A stretch of 64,000 nucleotides of DNA from the NCBI RefSeq assembly GCF_017876395.1, contig NZ_JAGINX010000001.1, positions 806,001-870,000 of the forward strand, read 5' to 3'. Below, one piece after another: positions 1-12,381 of the stretch. Numbering within the stretch: position 1 is the stretch's first letter; each line of letters opens with the position of its first letter. A program made the position numbers and the translations under genes. The notes under the pieces are model-generated. The model did not search any database. It had not been told where the DNA came from and saw nothing but the letters and a program-made list of their open reading frames with translations. The stretch is from Nesterenkonia lacusekhoensis (GTDB taxonomy: Bacteria; Actinomycetota; Actinomycetes; Actinomycetales; Micrococcaceae).

Positions 1-291
1 GCCCCGGGCACCACTGAGGCCCAGCTCCGGGAGGCCTATGCCGCGCACTACGACGCCGAACCTTTCGTCCACCTGCTGCCCGAGGGTCAGTGGCCGGCCA
101 CCAAACAGGTGGTCGGATCCAACCATGTGACCATTCAGCTGACCGTGGACGAGCGCGCCGGACGCGCCGTCGTCGTCTCCGCCGCCGACAATCTGACCAA
201 GGGCACCGCCGGTGGAGCGGTGCAGTCGATGAACCTCGCCCTGGGCCTCGAGGAGACCACCGGGCTCGATCTGTTGGGAGTCTCCCCATGA
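1..291 (+). CDS. argC: N-acetyl-gamma-glutamyl-phosphate reductase, C-terminal part (partial)
   Basis: The window opens inside this gene; the last 96 codons are seen in frame 1, ending in TGA. ArgC reduces N-acetylglutamyl phosphate to the semialdehyde, the third step of arginine synthesis. The visible end contains the family-typical stretches [20 protein letters not shown] and [20 protein letters not shown], which belong to the C-terminal substrate-binding domain. It overlaps argJ by four bases (ATGA), as expected for translational coupling in an argCJBDFR operon. The start and catalytic Cys lie outside the window. Confidence 0.95.
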   Translation, partial: APGTTEAQLREAYAAHYDAEPFVHLLPEGQWPATKQVVGSNHVTIQLTVDERAGRAVVVSAADNLTKGTAGGAVQSMNLALGLEETTGLDLLGVSP

Positions 292-1469
292 GTGTGACCG
301 CAGCTGCAGGATTCCGCGCCGCAGGCGTCGCCGCCGGGCTCAAGGCCGAGGCGAAGGATGTGGCCCTGGTGGTCAACGACGGCCCCCTGCGCCACGCCTC
401 TGCCGTGTTCACCACCAATAAGGTGGCCGCCGCTCCGGTGCTCTGGTCCCGTCAGGTCATCAGCGACGGACGGGCCGACGCCGTGATCCTCAACTCCGGA
501 GGCGCCAACGCCTGCACCGGGGCGCCCGGCTTCGCCGACACCCACACCACTGCCGAGGAGACGGCCGAGAGGCTCACGGCCACGGGGATGGACGTCTCTG
601 CCACCGACGTGCTGGTCTGCTCGACCGGGCTCATCGGTGAGCGGCTGGATATGCCGGCGCTGCTCTCCGGGGTCCAGCAGGCCGTGGGGTCGCTCTCTGC
701 CGAGCAGGAGGCCGCGGCCGCCGCCGCTGAGGCCATCCGGACCACCGACACCGTCTCCAAGGCGGAGGCCCGCACCGGCGCCGGATTCACCGTGGGAGGA
801 ATGGCCAAGGGTGCAGGCATGCTCGCCCCCGGGATGGCGACGATGCTCTCCGTGATCACCACTGACGCGGTCATCAGCCAGCAGGACCTCGACGTCGCCC
901 TGCGCGAGGCGGTCCGCATCAGCTTCAACCGCGCAGACTCCGACGGCTGCATGTCCACCAATGACACAGTCGTCGCACTGGCCTCGGGTGCGCACCCTGA
1001 GGCGGATCCCTCCGGGGCAGACCTCGGTGAGTTCCAGTCCGTGCTCAACGAAGTCTGCGCGTCCTTGGCGGCCCAGCTCATCGCCGATGCGGAGGGGGCC
1101 CATCACGAGATCGCCATCCGCACCGTCAATGCCCTGACCGAGGAGCAGGCCGAGGAGGCAGGCCGTGCCGTGGCCCGCTCCAACCTCTTCAAGACCGCGA
1201 TCTTCGGACAGGACCCCAACTGGGGACGGATCCTCTCCGCAGTGGGCACCACTGAGGCGGAGTTCGACCCCACCACCATCGACGTGGCCGTCAACGGCGT
1301 CTGGATTTGCCGCGCCGGCGGCATCGGCGAGGACCGCGACGAGGTGGACCTCTCCGGCCGTGAGGTGGAGGTCGTCATCGACCTCAAGGCCGGTGAGGCC
1401 GAGGCCACCATCCTCACCAATGACCTCACCCACGACTATGTCCACGAGAACAGCGCCTACTCCAGCTGA
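288..1469 (+). CDS. argJ: Glutamate N-acetyltransferase / ornithine acetyltransferase ArgJ
   Basis: 393 residues starting [13 protein letters not shown]. ArgJ transfers the acetyl group from N-acetylornithine to glutamate (acetyl cycle). It is made as a precursor that cleaves itself before a conserved Thr. That site is visible as [14 protein letters not shown], with the nucleophile at about Thr185. The ATG at 288 overlaps the argC stop. A reading frame open further upstream (from 90) is argC DNA out of frame, so the upstream start is rejected. Whether the enzyme also uses acetyl-CoA (the first step of the pathway) cannot be told from sequence. Confidence 0.97.
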   Translation: MSVTAAAGFRAAGVAAGLKAEAKDVALVVNDGPLRHASAVFTTNKVAAAPVLWSRQVISDGRADAVILNSGGANACTGAPGFADTHTTAEETAERLTATGMDVSATDVLVCSTGLIGERLDMPALLSGVQQAVGSLSAEQEAAAAAAEAIRTTDTVSKAEARTGAGFTVGGMAKGAGMLAPGMATMLSVITTDAVISQQDLDVALREAVRISFNRADSDGCMSTNDTVVALASGAHPEADPSGADLGEFQSVLNEVCASLAAQLIADAEGAHHEIAIRTVNALTEEQAEEAGRAVARSNLFKTAIFGQDPNWGRILSAVGTTEAEFDPTTIDVAVNGVWICRAGGIGEDRDEVDLSGREVEVVIDLKAGEAEATILTNDLTHDYVHENSAYSS

Positions 1470-1495
1470 GGCGCCTGCACCGAGTCTGAGAGACC

Positions 1496-2470
1496 ATGAC
1501 TGAGAAACCCTCCCTGAAGCCGCGGCAGACAGATCCCCTGGCCGACGCCGGCGAGAAGGCCGCTGTGCTGATCGAAGCGCTGCCCTGGATCCAGAAGTTC
1601 GCCGGCGAGACCATCGTGATCAAATATGGCGGCAACGCCATGGTCAACGATGAGCTGCGCCGCGCCTTCGCCGAAGATGTGGTCTTCCTCCGTCATGTCG
1701 GGGTCAACCCGGTGGTCGTCCACGGCGGAGGTCCGCAGATCAACGCCATGCTGGAGACTCTGGGCATCGAGTCCGAGTTCCGTGCCGGACAGCGGGTGAC
1801 CACTCCGGAGGCTATGGACGTGGTGCGGATGGTGCTGACCGGGCAGGTCAGCCGGGAACTGATCGGACTGGTCAACTCTCACGGTCCCTACGCCGTCGGG
1901 CTCTCCGGTGAGGACGCCGCCCTGCTGCGTGCCGAGCGCAAGAAGGCCCAAGTCGACGGCCAGGACGTGGACCTCGGACTGGTCGGTGAGGTCACCGGCG
2001 TCCGGGCAGAGGCGGTGCAGGACCTGTTGGCCGCCGGACGGATCCCTGTGATCTCCACGATCGCCCCAGAGTTCGTCACCGCGGAGGGCGGTTCCGCTCA
2101 GCCGACCGGCGAGGTCCTCAACGTCAACGCCGATCTGGCCGCCGCCGCCGTCGCCTCGGCACTGGGCGCGGCCAAGCTGGTCATGCTCACCGATGTGGAA
2201 GGCCTCTACGCGAACTGGCCGGATAAGTCCTCGCTGATCTCCTCGCTGAGCGCCTCAGACCTGAAACAGATGCTCCCCACTCTGCAGTCCGGCATGATCC
2301 CCAAGATGACCGCCGCGCTGACCGCTGTGGAGGAGGGGGTCCCACGGGCTCACATCGTCGACGGCCGTGCCCCGCATTCGATGCTGTTGGAGATCATCAC
2401 CACCGAAGGCGTCGGCACCCAGGTGGTGCCCGACGGCGAGGTACCCACGCAGACCAAGGAGGAACGATGA
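1496..2470 (+). CDS. argB: Acetylglutamate kinase ArgB
   Basis: 324 residues, amino acid kinase fold. It phosphorylates N-acetylglutamate and is the usual feedback-controlled step. The phosphate-binding loop IKYGGNAM lies at residues 42-49 (Lys43). [10 protein letters not shown] follows, and the C-terminal substrate region is [34 protein letters not shown]. An N-terminal helix of about 30 residues precedes the kinase core, as in arginine-sensitive, hexamer-forming ArgB proteins; arginine inhibition is inferred. It starts 26 bases after argJ and its end overlaps argD by four bases. Confidence 0.97.
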   Translation: MTEKPSLKPRQTDPLADAGEKAAVLIEALPWIQKFAGETIVIKYGGNAMVNDELRRAFAEDVVFLRHVGVNPVVVHGGGPQINAMLETLGIESEFRAGQRVTTPEAMDVVRMVLTGQVSRELIGLVNSHGPYAVGLSGEDAALLRAERKKAQVDGQDVDLGLVGEVTGVRAEAVQDLLAAGRIPVISTIAPEFVTAEGGSAQPTGEVLNVNADLAAAAVASALGAAKLVMLTDVEGLYANWPDKSSLISSLSASDLKQMLPTLQSGMIPKMTAALTAVEEGVPRAHIVDGRAPHSMLLEIITTEGVGTQVVPDGEVPTQTKEER

Positions 2471-3750
2471 GTTATCCGGACCTACTGGGGCTCGAGAAGC
2501 TTGATGCCGTGGACTCGTGGGAAGAACGTTATGAGAGCTCGCTCATGGGTGTCTTCGGGACCCCGCAGGAACTGCTCGTCGCAGGGCGCGGTTGCTGGGT
2601 CACCGACTCCCGGGGAAACGAGCTGCTGGACATGCTCGGCGGCATCGCCGTCAACGCCCTGGGGCACAATCACCCTGCCCTTACCGGGGCGCTTGCCGAA
2701 CAGCTCAAGACACTGGGACACATCTCGAACCTGTTCACCTCGGTGCCGCAAATGCGACTTGCCGAATTGCTGCTCAACGCGGCTGACGCTCCCGAAGGCT
2801 CCAGCGTCTTCTTCGCCAACTCCGGCTCGGAGGCCAATGAGGCGGCGCTGAAGGCGGTGCTTCGTCATCGGAAGGACACTGGGAAGTACCGGATCCTCGC
2901 CCTGGAGGGCGGCTTCCACGGGCGGACTGCAGGGGCGCTGTCCCTGACGCACAAACCTGCCTTCCGTGAGCCCTTCGGCCCGCTGATCGAGGGCATCGAC
3001 TTCCTCCCTCCCGATGACCTCTCGGCTCTGGAGACGGCGCTGGATGAGGACGTGGCCGGGATCTTCCTGGAGCCCATCCAGGGCGAGGCCGGGGTGCGGC
3101 CGCTGAGCGCCGAGTACCTGCTGCGCGCCCGGCAGCTGGCCTCGCAGCACGGAGCCCTGCTGGTCCTCGACGAGGTGCAGACCGGCATCGGACGCACCGG
3201 TGACTGGTTCCGCCACCAGGGTGTCAGCCGAGAGCTGGCCGAGTCCGGGGCAGACGGCGTCGTGCGTCCCGACCTGATGACGCTGGCCAAGGGGCTGGGG
3301 TCCGGCGTGCCCATCGGGGCACTGGTCGCCTTCGGTCAGCAGGCCTCCGGTCTGTTGGGCGCCGGGCAGCACGGCTCCACCTTCGGCGGCAATCCGCTGG
3401 CCGCCCTGGCCGGTCAGGTCACCCTGGAGACCATCGCCTCCGAGGGCTTGCTGGAGAACGCCCAGAGGGTCGGCGCCCGTCTGGCCGCCGGGCTGGGTGA
3501 GCTGGAGGCCATCGCCGAAGTCCGTCAGTACGGCCTGCACGTGGGGGTGGACCTGGACCCGGCCGCCTTCGCCGCCGAGGCGCCGGCCAAGGAACTGGTC
3601 GGCATCGCCCGCGAGCAGCAGCAGCTGATCATCAACGCCACCGGGGAGCACACGCTGCGCCTGGCCCCACCGCTGATCCTCAGCGAGCAGGAGGCCGATC
3701 TGTTCCTCACCCGCATCGGCGCCGCTGTGCGCCACCTCCAGGAGGCCTGA
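2467..3750 (+). CDS. argD: Acetylornithine aminotransferase ArgD
   Basis: 427 residues, class III PLP aminotransferase. It converts N-acetylglutamate semialdehyde to N-acetylornithine with glutamate as amino donor. Seen are the cofactor-binding stretch [15 protein letters not shown], the Asp of [13 protein letters not shown] and the PLP lysine in [16 protein letters not shown] (Lys275). The C-terminal [15 protein letters not shown] is also family-typical. The start ATG overlaps the argB stop (ATGA) and an AAGGAGGAA ribosome site lies just before it. Confidence 0.97.
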   Translation: MSYPDLLGLEKLDAVDSWEERYESSLMGVFGTPQELLVAGRGCWVTDSRGNELLDMLGGIAVNALGHNHPALTGALAEQLKTLGHISNLFTSVPQMRLAELLLNAADAPEGSSVFFANSGSEANEAALKAVLRHRKDTGKYRILALEGGFHGRTAGALSLTHKPAFREPFGPLIEGIDFLPPDDLSALETALDEDVAGIFLEPIQGEAGVRPLSAEYLLRARQLASQHGALLVLDEVQTGIGRTGDWFRHQGVSRELAESGADGVVRPDLMTLAKGLGSGVPIGALVAFGQQASGLLGAGQHGSTFGGNPLAALAGQVTLETIASEGLLENAQRVGARLAAGLGELEAIAEVRQYGLHVGVDLDPAAFAAEAPAKELVGIAREQQQLIINATGEHTLRLAPPLILSEQEADLFLTRIGAAVRHLQEA

Positions 3751-3753
3751 AGC

Positions 3754-4746
3754 ATGAGCACACGTCATTTCCTCACCGACCTCGATCTCAGCGCTGAGGA
3801 GCAGGACCGAGTCCTGAACCTCGCCGCCTGGATGAAGAGAAATCCGTATGCGATCAAGGCGCTGGAGGGGCCGCAGACCGCGGCGGTGATCTTCGACAAG
3901 ACCTCCACCCGGACCCGCGTCTCCTTCGCCGCGGGGATCGCAGCGCTGGGCGGCAATCCACTGATCATCAACCCGGGGGAGTCCCAGCTGGGGCATAAGG
4001 AGTCCATCGCTGACTCGGCGCGGGTCTTCGAACGGCAGGTCAGTCTGATCATCTGGCGGACCTACGCCCAGGCGGGTTTGGAGGAGATGGCTGAGCACAG
4101 CGCCTCTCCGGTGATCAATTCACTCAGCGATGACTACCACCCCTGTCAGCTGCTGGCCGACCTGCTGACCGTGCGCGAACAGGTGGGCTCCCTGCAGGGC
4201 AGGAAGCTGGCCTATCTGGGGGATGCGGCCAACAACATGGCCAACTCCTACCTGCTGGCCGGTGTGACCGCCGGGATGGATGTGCGCATCGCCGGTCCGG
4301 AGGGCTATCTGCCCGAGGAGCGGATCATCGGCGCCGCCGAGGACCGGGCTGCGCTCACCGGCGGGCAGGTCACCATCACCACCGATCCCTCCGTGGCGCT
4401 GGCCGAGGCCGATGTGGTCGCCACCGACACTTGGATCTCCATGGGTCAGGAGGACGAGAAGGAGCAGCGCATGCAGCTCTTCGGCGACTACCGCGTGGAT
4501 ACAGATGCCATGGCCAAAGCTTCGCCGCAGGCTGTGGTCCTGCACTGTCTTCCGGCCTATCGCGGCGCGGAGATCACCGCCGAGGTGCTGGACGGCCCCC
4601 AGTCGGTCATCTGGGACGAGGCGGAGAACCGGCTGCACGCCCAGAAAGCCCTGATGGCCTGGCTGCTGGTGGAGTCCGGCCGCGCTGACGAGCAGACGGT
4701 GGAGCTGGTGCGTGCTGCGGAGCGCTCCGCCGCGGAGGCGGCCTGA
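3754..4746 (+). CDS. argF: Ornithine carbamoyltransferase ArgF
   Basis: 330 residues. It makes citrulline from ornithine and carbamoyl phosphate. The carbamoyl-phosphate site STRTR is at residues 51-55, the HPCQLLADL motif follows, and the ornithine-site HCLP is at residues 264-267. Length and motifs are normal for the anabolic enzyme. It begins three bases after the argD stop and its own stop shares a base with the argR start, so it sits in the middle of one transcription unit. Confidence 0.97.
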   Translation: MSTRHFLTDLDLSAEEQDRVLNLAAWMKRNPYAIKALEGPQTAAVIFDKTSTRTRVSFAAGIAALGGNPLIINPGESQLGHKESIADSARVFERQVSLIIWRTYAQAGLEEMAEHSASPVINSLSDDYHPCQLLADLLTVREQVGSLQGRKLAYLGDAANNMANSYLLAGVTAGMDVRIAGPEGYLPEERIIGAAEDRAALTGGQVTITTDPSVALAEADVVATDTWISMGQEDEKEQRMQLFGDYRVDTDAMAKASPQAVVLHCLPAYRGAEITAEVLDGPQSVIWDEAENRLHAQKALMAWLLVESGRADEQTVELVRAAERSAAEAA

Positions 4747-5249
4747 TGGGACCCACCACCAAGACTGCCCGTCATGCCAAGATTCGGGATCTCATCACCC
4801 GTTCGAGCATCCGCTCTCAGGCGGAGCTGGCCGATCGGCTGGCCGAGGAGGGCGTGAGCGTCACACAGGGCACCCTCTCTCGCGACCTGGTGGAGATCGG
4901 TGCTGCGCGGGTGCGTGGGTCCGAGGGGACGCTGATCTACGCGGTGCCCTCAGACGGTCCGGAGCGTGAGCTGCAGGCGGATCAGACCGAGGCCTCGACC
5001 ACAGCCCGGCTGGTGGCTCTGTGCCGAGACCTGCTCATCTCAGCCGAGGCCAGTGCGAACCTGGTCATCCTGCGCACCCCTCCGGGGGCGGCGCAGTTCC
5101 TGGCCAGCGCCGTGGATCATGCCGGGCTGAAGGACGTGCTGGGTACGATCGCCGGCGATGACACCATCATGCTGGTCACCGCGGATCCCAATGGGGGAGA
5201 GACGGTGGCGGAGCGCTTCAGCGGCTTCGCCGAAGGCCGCGCCGCCTGA
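4746..5249 (+). CDS. argR: Arginine repressor ArgR
   Basis: 167 residues. The N-terminal winged helix (about residues 8-75) contains RSSIRSQAELADRLAEEGVS and TLSRDLVEIGA, which is the DNA-recognition part. The C-terminal domain, with VLGTIAGDDTIMLV, forms the hexamer and binds arginine (family knowledge). It is the last gene of argCJBDFR, overlapping argF by one base (TGATG), so the repressor is probably autoregulated with the operon. A likely target is the ARG-box-like sequence in front of argG at about 5925-5955. Confidence 0.96.
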   Translation: MGPTTKTARHAKIRDLITRSSIRSQAELADRLAEEGVSVTQGTLSRDLVEIGAARVRGSEGTLIYAVPSDGPERELQADQTEASTTARLVALCRDLLISAEASANLVILRTPPGAAQFLASAVDHAGLKDVLGTIAGDDTIMLVTADPNGGETVAERFSGFAEGRAA

Positions 5250-5252
5250 ACC

Positions 5253-5444
5253 TCAGCGGTCGCGCAGACGGCGCTGCTGCGTCTTGGCGGAGACGCCCAG
5301 GCCCACCAGTCCGCCGCCCACAGCGATGAAGATCAGGCGGGTCCACTCGGGCAGCGTTCCGCCGTCGGCCAGGGTCACACCGAGGAAGATCACGGCGATG
5401 CCGGAGACGAAGCAGAGCAGAATGGCGCCGCTGGACATCTTCAC
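5253..5444 (-). CDS. Small two-helix membrane protein, unknown function
   Basis: 63 residues, MKMSSGAILLCFVSGIAV onward, with two hydrophobic segments (about 5-25 and 35-53) and a basic C-terminus TQQRRLRDR. GTG at 5444 gives 63 residues; ATG at 5438 gives 61. It lies directly behind the ankyrin gene on the minus strand and is probably co-transcribed with it. The family is not recognised. The hydrophobic pattern and position right up to the argR stop support a real gene, but no function can be given. Confidence 0.7.
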   Translation of the reverse strand: MKMSSGAILLCFVSGIAVIFLGVTLADGGTLPEWTRLIFIAVGGGLVGLGVSAKTQQRRLRDR

Positions 5445-5446
5445 GG

Positions 5447-5875
5447 TCAGGCCTTCTTCCGGTTCGCATCCACCACAGTGCGCATGTTCTCCAGGCCGAA
5501 CATGTCGATGACGGCATAGGCGTTCTGCGGACCGAGCTCGACGTCGGCGCCGGCCTGCAACAGGGCGGCGGTGATCTCTTCGTTCTGACGGAAGACGGCG
5601 CAGGAGAGCGCGGTCTGGCCGCGATCGTTCATCCGGTCGACGTCGACGCCGCGCTCCAGCAGCCCGCGGACCAGATCAGCGTGGTCGTTGTACGAGGCCA
5701 GGATGAGCAGGGAATCCCCCTTGGAATTGGTGAGGTTCACCGGGATGCCCTGGTCGATCAGGCTCAGCAGCTCCTCGGACCGGCCGGCGCGCGCCAGATC
5801 GAACATCGAATTGAGGAACTCGAGCTGTTCATCGGTCAGCTCCGGGGGCCCGTCCTGGGCAGGGTCATGTGCCAT
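5447..5875 (-). CDS. Ankyrin-repeat protein
   Basis: 142 residues from ATG 5875 (MAHDPAQDGPPELTDEQ). A longer frame reaches 5935, but the inner ATG has a GGTAGAG ribosome site six bases ahead and removes a non-conserved basic stretch. About three ankyrin repeats are visible: GDSLLILASYNDHADLVRGLL, GQTALSCAVFRQNEEITAALL (each with a following turn such as GVDVDRMNDR) and GADVELGPQNAYAV. Such short cytoplasmic ankyrin proteins are common in Micrococcaceae; the partner is unknown. With the small membrane protein behind it, it interrupts the usual argR-argG junction. Confidence 0.85.
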   Translation of the reverse strand: MAHDPAQDGPPELTDEQLEFLNSMFDLARAGRSEELLSLIDQGIPVNLTNSKGDSLLILASYNDHADLVRGLLERGVDVDRMNDRGQTALSCAVFRQNEEITAALLQAGADVELGPQNAYAVIDMFGLENMRTVVDANRKKA

Positions 5876-5920
5876 GTGCTCTACCTTACCGAGCGATACC
5901 CTGGGGGGACAGCGGCGAAA

Positions 5921-5970
5921 TGTGTGAGTATGCATAGCGCTGAATATTTATGTAGACTCGCGGCTGAGCC
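5921..5970 (+). promoter_or_regulatory. argG promoter region with ARG-box-like sequence
   Basis: The only AT-rich stretch before argG contains GTATGCATA and TGAATATTTATG in tandem (5925-5951). This resembles paired ARG boxes bound by ArgR in actinobacteria. TAGACT (5953-5958) right after could be a -10 element. ArgR is encoded 0.8 kb upstream. The assignment rests on motif resemblance only. Confidence 0.45.
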
Positions 5971-6017
5971 CACACTTCCACCTGCTCAGACAGCACAGAT
6001 CTCTCAAGGAGCCTGCA

Positions 6018-8722
<2,705 letters not shown>

Positions 8723-8736
8723 GGACCGGCTCTTCC

Positions 8737-9549
8737 GTGGCCTCCACCTCCGGTGCGGCACGCCGGGCTTCGTCGAAGGCCCGGCGGCGCCGTGCCGCGG
8801 TGGGGGCCCTGGGCGCCTTGCTGCTGGTGCTGATGATCATCGTGATGATCCGCAGCATGGCAGGCCCGCAGGAGGAGCCGGAGCCGCATCCCACCGAGCT
8901 GGGCTACCCCAGTGCGCCTGAGCAGTCCGTGCCCACGCTCCCTGAGGGGGAGTGGGAGACGGTGGCCGCCGTCCCGCTGGCGGATCTGCCGGATCCCGGC
9001 TGGGTCCAGGAGGTCTCGGAGGAGAGCGGGATCCCCTCCCGCGCGGTGGAGGCCTATGCCGGGGCCGCGTTGCGCGTCGCCCAGGAGGACCCGGACTGCG
9101 GAATCGGGTGGAACACTCTGGCCGGCGTCGGGCAGGTGGAATCCGCCCACGGGTCATACGACGGCGCCCGGATCGGTGAGGACGGTGTGGTGGACCCTCC
9201 GGTGATCGGTGTGCCGCTGGACGGTTCTGAGGGCCTGATGGAGATCCCTGACACCGATGGTGGGGAGCTCGACGGCGACGAGGAGTGGGACCGCGCCGTA
9301 GGTCCCATGCAGTTCATCCCCACCACCTGGCGCCACTGGGCCCAGGACGGGAACCTGGACGGCGGCGCTGATGTCCATCAGTACGACGACGCCGCCCTGA
9401 CCGCTGCGGTCTATCTCTGCGCCTCCGGTGAGGACCTCACCACCGATCACGGGTGGAACGATGCCGTGACCGCCTATAACCAGTCGGTGGAGTACGCCAA
9501 CGACGTCGCCCGCCACGCCCAGGAGTACGCTGACTCAGCGGTCGGCTGA
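8737..9549 (+). CDS. Lytic transglycosylase-like membrane-anchored protein
   Basis: 270 residues from GTG 8737. A very basic N-terminus (RRASSKARRRR) is followed by one transmembrane segment (about 21-40), so the rest is outside the cell. The external domain has the SLT-type catalytic signature GVGQVESAHGSY (Glu135), then AVGPMQFIPTTWRHWAQDG and AVTAYNQSVEYANDV. These are typical of the MltB/GH103-like transglycosylases of actinobacteria that cut peptidoglycan glycan strands. An acidic loop between the Glu and the GPMQF motif (about 145-180) is an insertion. It starts 14 bases after argH. Confidence 0.85.
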   Translation: MASTSGAARRASSKARRRRAAVGALGALLLVLMIIVMIRSMAGPQEEPEPHPTELGYPSAPEQSVPTLPEGEWETVAAVPLADLPDPGWVQEVSEESGIPSRAVEAYAGAALRVAQEDPDCGIGWNTLAGVGQVESAHGSYDGARIGEDGVVDPPVIGVPLDGSEGLMEIPDTDGGELDGDEEWDRAVGPMQFIPTTWRHWAQDGNLDGGADVHQYDDAALTAAVYLCASGEDLTTDHGWNDAVTAYNQSVEYANDVARHAQEYADSAVG

Positions 9550-9568
9550 TGGGGCCCGGGCGTCCCGG

Positions 9569-10165
9569 CTATGAGGTGACCAGGCGCAGCAGCGCATCTA
9601 CGCAGGCTTCGATCTCCCATTCGGGGTGGACGGTCAATCGCTCGATGCTCAGCGTCACGGCTGCTGAGAGCATGGCCGTCGCTGCGATCTCCAAGGTGGG
9701 CCCCGGCGTCGTCGGTCCCGCCTCAGCCTCCTCCAGACGTTCGATGCGCCCAGCCAGCAGCTGGACGATGGCTGCCTTCTCCTCGTAGAGCTGACTGCTG
9801 CTGTCGCCTTCTCGCTGAGCCAGTGCGAAGGCCACCAGCCCGGTGAAGGAGGGGAATTCTCCGAGGAACCGGCAGGCGGCCCGCAGCTGAGCTCGGAATG
9901 CCTCGCGCGGACTGCTGCCCTGATCCTGCTCGATGGCATCCATCAGCGACTGCAGCTCGGTCGCACCGTGGACCAGCATCTCCCGGACCAGGTTCTCCTT
10001 GGACCCGAAGTGGTAGTACACCGAGCCTTTGGCGACATCGGCCGATCGAGCCAGCTCGTCGACTGTATGGTCCTGGACGCTGCGGTGGTCATCCAGGGCC
10101 ATCATGGTGTGCAGGAGCTTCACCCGGGCAGATGCCTTGGGATGTGCAGGCGGGGCAGGGCTCAC
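9569..10165 (-). CDS. TetR-family repressor of the YhgE operon
   Basis: 198 residues from GTG 10165 (MSPAPPAHPKASARVK). The start overlaps the YhgE stop (GTGA) and GAGGAGG lies five bases ahead, which is why the longer ATG 10207 frame was not used. The N-terminal helix-turn-helix reads TVDELARSADVAKGSVYYHFGSKENLVREML. The C-terminal ligand domain matches no specific subfamily I recognise. It is the last gene of a three-gene minus-strand operon and probably binds the palindrome at 12979-12992 in front of that operon. Confidence 0.9.
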   Translation of the reverse strand: MSPAPPAHPKASARVKLLHTMMALDDHRSVQDHTVDELARSADVAKGSVYYHFGSKENLVREMLVHGATELQSLMDAIEQDQGSSPREAFRAQLRAACRFLGEFPSFTGLVAFALAQREGDSSSQLYEEKAAIVQLLAGRIERLEEAEAGPTTPGPTLEIAATAMLSAAVTLSIERLTVHPEWEIEACVDALLRLVTS

Positions 10166-12381
10166 GCGTCCTCCTCGATGGGCGGGTGCAGGCGTTTCAG
10201 CGTCCACATCCTATTCTTCCGGATGGCCACCAGCAGCACGGCCAGCCCGACGGCCGTGGCCGCACCCAGGGCACCGAGGCTGCTGAGCACCACGGAGGTG
10301 TCCGCGCCATAGATGGCATGTCGCAGACCGTCCACCACATAGGTCAACGGAAGCATCGGGTGGATCGACTCCAGCGGTCCGGGCAGCGATTGGCTGGGGA
10401 ACGTGCCCCCGGCGGCCACCAGCTGAAGCACCAGCAGGATGATGGCCACGAATTTGCCTGGGTTGCCCAGCAGTGCCACCAGGCCGTGGACCAGGGCTGA
10501 GAAGGCCGCAGAGGCGGCCAGCAGCACCAGCAGCGCCAGTCCCGGATGAGCAGGCTCCAGGCCCAGGCCCAGAGTGACGGCTGAATAGAGCAGCAGGCTC
10601 TGCACCGCTGACAGCGCCAGGAACGGCAACCAGGAGCCGAAGGCCACAGCCGCGGTGGAGGCGTTGGAGGCAACGGCTCGCGGGGAGAAGGGCCTGAGGA
10701 CCTGGAGCATCACCAGAGCACCGATCCATAGAGCCAGGCCCATGAAGAAGGGAGCCATTCCGGCGCCATAGGAGCCGGCTTCAGCCTGGGCGGACTGTGT
10801 GATGTTGAGCGGATTGCCGATGACGCTGCTGGTCTGCTCACGCTCCTGCTCATCGGGGGAGGGGACCTCTTCGGCGCCGCTGCCCAGCTCGGAGGCCAGT
10901 TCGCCGCTGCCTTCGCTGAGCTGTTCGGTGCCCTCCAGCGCCTCGCCCAAGCCGTCGTCGAGCTCCGCGGCTCCTTCTTCCAGCTCCCCGGTGCCCTCGG
11001 AGAGTTCGCCGGCGCCCACTTGGAGCTGTCCGACGCCCGCGTCGGCCTCCTGGGTTCCCTCCGAGAGTTCTCCGGCGCCTTCGGCCAGCGAGTAGGAGGC
11101 TGATCGTGCCTCGCCGAGCCCGTCGGTGAGTGCGGGGAGAGATTCGGCCATCTCCGAGGCTCCCCCGTGCAGTTCGGAGGCCCCGCTCTGGAGCTCGGAG
11201 GCCCCGTCGGCCACGCCGCGGGATCCCTCGGCCAGCTGATCCACAGAGTCCTGTGCGCCCTCGAGATCGCCTCGGACCTCCTGGGCGCGGCCCACCAGTT
11301 CGCTCTCCTCGAGGATCGGCGTCAGCTCAGCGGCTGCCTCCTCGGCCTGCTCCTCGGAGATGATCCCTGCCTCGACAAGCTGCTGGACGCTCTCTCCGGT
11401 GCGCTGTGCGGCGGCCTCTTCATACTCGGAGAGCACGTCGAGAGCGGCCTGAGAGGCTCCGGCGAGCTGTTCGTTGCCCTCGGCCACGCTCTCAGCTCCG
11501 GAGCTGAGCTCTCCGAGGCCTTCGTGGAGCTCCCAGGCCCCTCCTGCGAGCGCGCCGACACCCTCCTGGAGGTCGCCGGCACCGTCGTCCAGCTCGGCGA
11601 TACCTTCGAAGAGTTCCCAGGAGCCTGCGCTGAGCTGTCCTGCGCCCTCATCAAGATCCTGTGTGCCGCTGCGGAGGGTGGCCAGAGCGTCGTTGAGTTC
11701 GCCTACGCCATCGTTCAGCTCGGAAGCACCCTGGCTCAACTCCCCGGAGCCGTCGTGGAGCTCCACCAGTCCTGATTCGAGGTCGTGGGCGCCGTCCTGC
11801 AGATCCCCGGCGCCGTCGGCGGCCTCTTCGAGCTGCTGGTGGATCTGCCCGAAGCCGGTGAGCATCTGGTCTGCGGCCTCTCGGCCGACCTCTTCGGAGA
11901 CCGACTCGTGCAGCTCAGCGGCCAGCACGTCCAGGATGCTTGAGAGCAGGTAGTTGTTGGCCTCATTGCTGATGATCTCGATCTGGGCCTGCTCCGGATC
12001 CTCCAGCTCTGCCGGGGACGCCAAAGACGCTGAGAAGTCCTCGGGGATGACCAGTGCAAACTGATAGTCCCCCCGGGAGGTGCCCTGTTCGGCCAGCTCA
12101 CGCTCTGAGACCACCTGCCAGCCGAAGGACTCGTCCTCGAGCAGGTCATCGACGACGTCATCACCGATGACGCGGTGCTCGCCGTCGAACTCGGCGCCTT
12201 CGTCCAACGTGACCAGGGCGGCGTCGACGTTGTCCATGTTCCCGTAGGGGTCCCAATTGGCGTACAGATACACCGCGGCGTACAGCAGAGGGATCAGAGC
12301 GAGCCCGACCACTGTCTTGATGGGGTCGAAGCCGCTGGTCAGCCGCTTCCACTCCGCGCGGGGCAGCGTCTTCAGGCTCAT
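10162..12381 (-). CDS. YhgE/Pip-family membrane protein
   Basis: 739 residues. An N-terminal membrane helix (about 24-42, VVGLALIPLLYAAVYLYANW) is followed by a short globular part. Next comes a long region (about 190-520) of imperfect 7-11-residue repeats of the form L-x-x-G-A-x-E-L-x-x-G, and then about five C-terminal membrane helices of ABC-2 type. This is the layout of YhgE and phage-infection protein Pip. Related actinobacterial and firmicute proteins include EsaA; some are involved in export or phage adsorption, but the cargo is unknown. Ribosome site AGGAGG seven bases ahead; it overlaps the ATPase-like gene by four bases. Confidence 0.88.
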   Translation of the reverse strand: MSLKTLPRAEWKRLTSGFDPIKTVVGLALIPLLYAAVYLYANWDPYGNMDNVDAALVTLDEGAEFDGEHRVIGDDVVDDLLEDESFGWQVVSERELAEQGTSRGDYQFALVIPEDFSASLASPAELEDPEQAQIEIISNEANNYLLSSILDVLAAELHESVSEEVGREAADQMLTGFGQIHQQLEEAADGAGDLQDGAHDLESGLVELHDGSGELSQGASELNDGVGELNDALATLRSGTQDLDEGAGQLSAGSWELFEGIAELDDGAGDLQEGVGALAGGAWELHEGLGELSSGAESVAEGNEQLAGASQAALDVLSEYEEAAAQRTGESVQQLVEAGIISEEQAEEAAAELTPILEESELVGRAQEVRGDLEGAQDSVDQLAEGSRGVADGASELQSGASELHGGASEMAESLPALTDGLGEARSASYSLAEGAGELSEGTQEADAGVGQLQVGAGELSEGTGELEEGAAELDDGLGEALEGTEQLSEGSGELASELGSGAEEVPSPDEQEREQTSSVIGNPLNITQSAQAEAGSYGAGMAPFFMGLALWIGALVMLQVLRPFSPRAVASNASTAAVAFGSWLPFLALSAVQSLLLYSAVTLGLGLEPAHPGLALLVLLAASAAFSALVHGLVALLGNPGKFVAIILLVLQLVAAGGTFPSQSLPGPLESIHPMLPLTYVVDGLRHAIYGADTSVVLSSLGALGAATAVGLAVLLVAIRKNRMWTLKRLHPPIEEDA

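Noticed and set aside
90-287. N-terminal extension of argJ to position 90
   Set aside because: The extension overlaps argC in another frame and is Arg-rich nonsense; ATG 288 overlaps the argC stop as expected.
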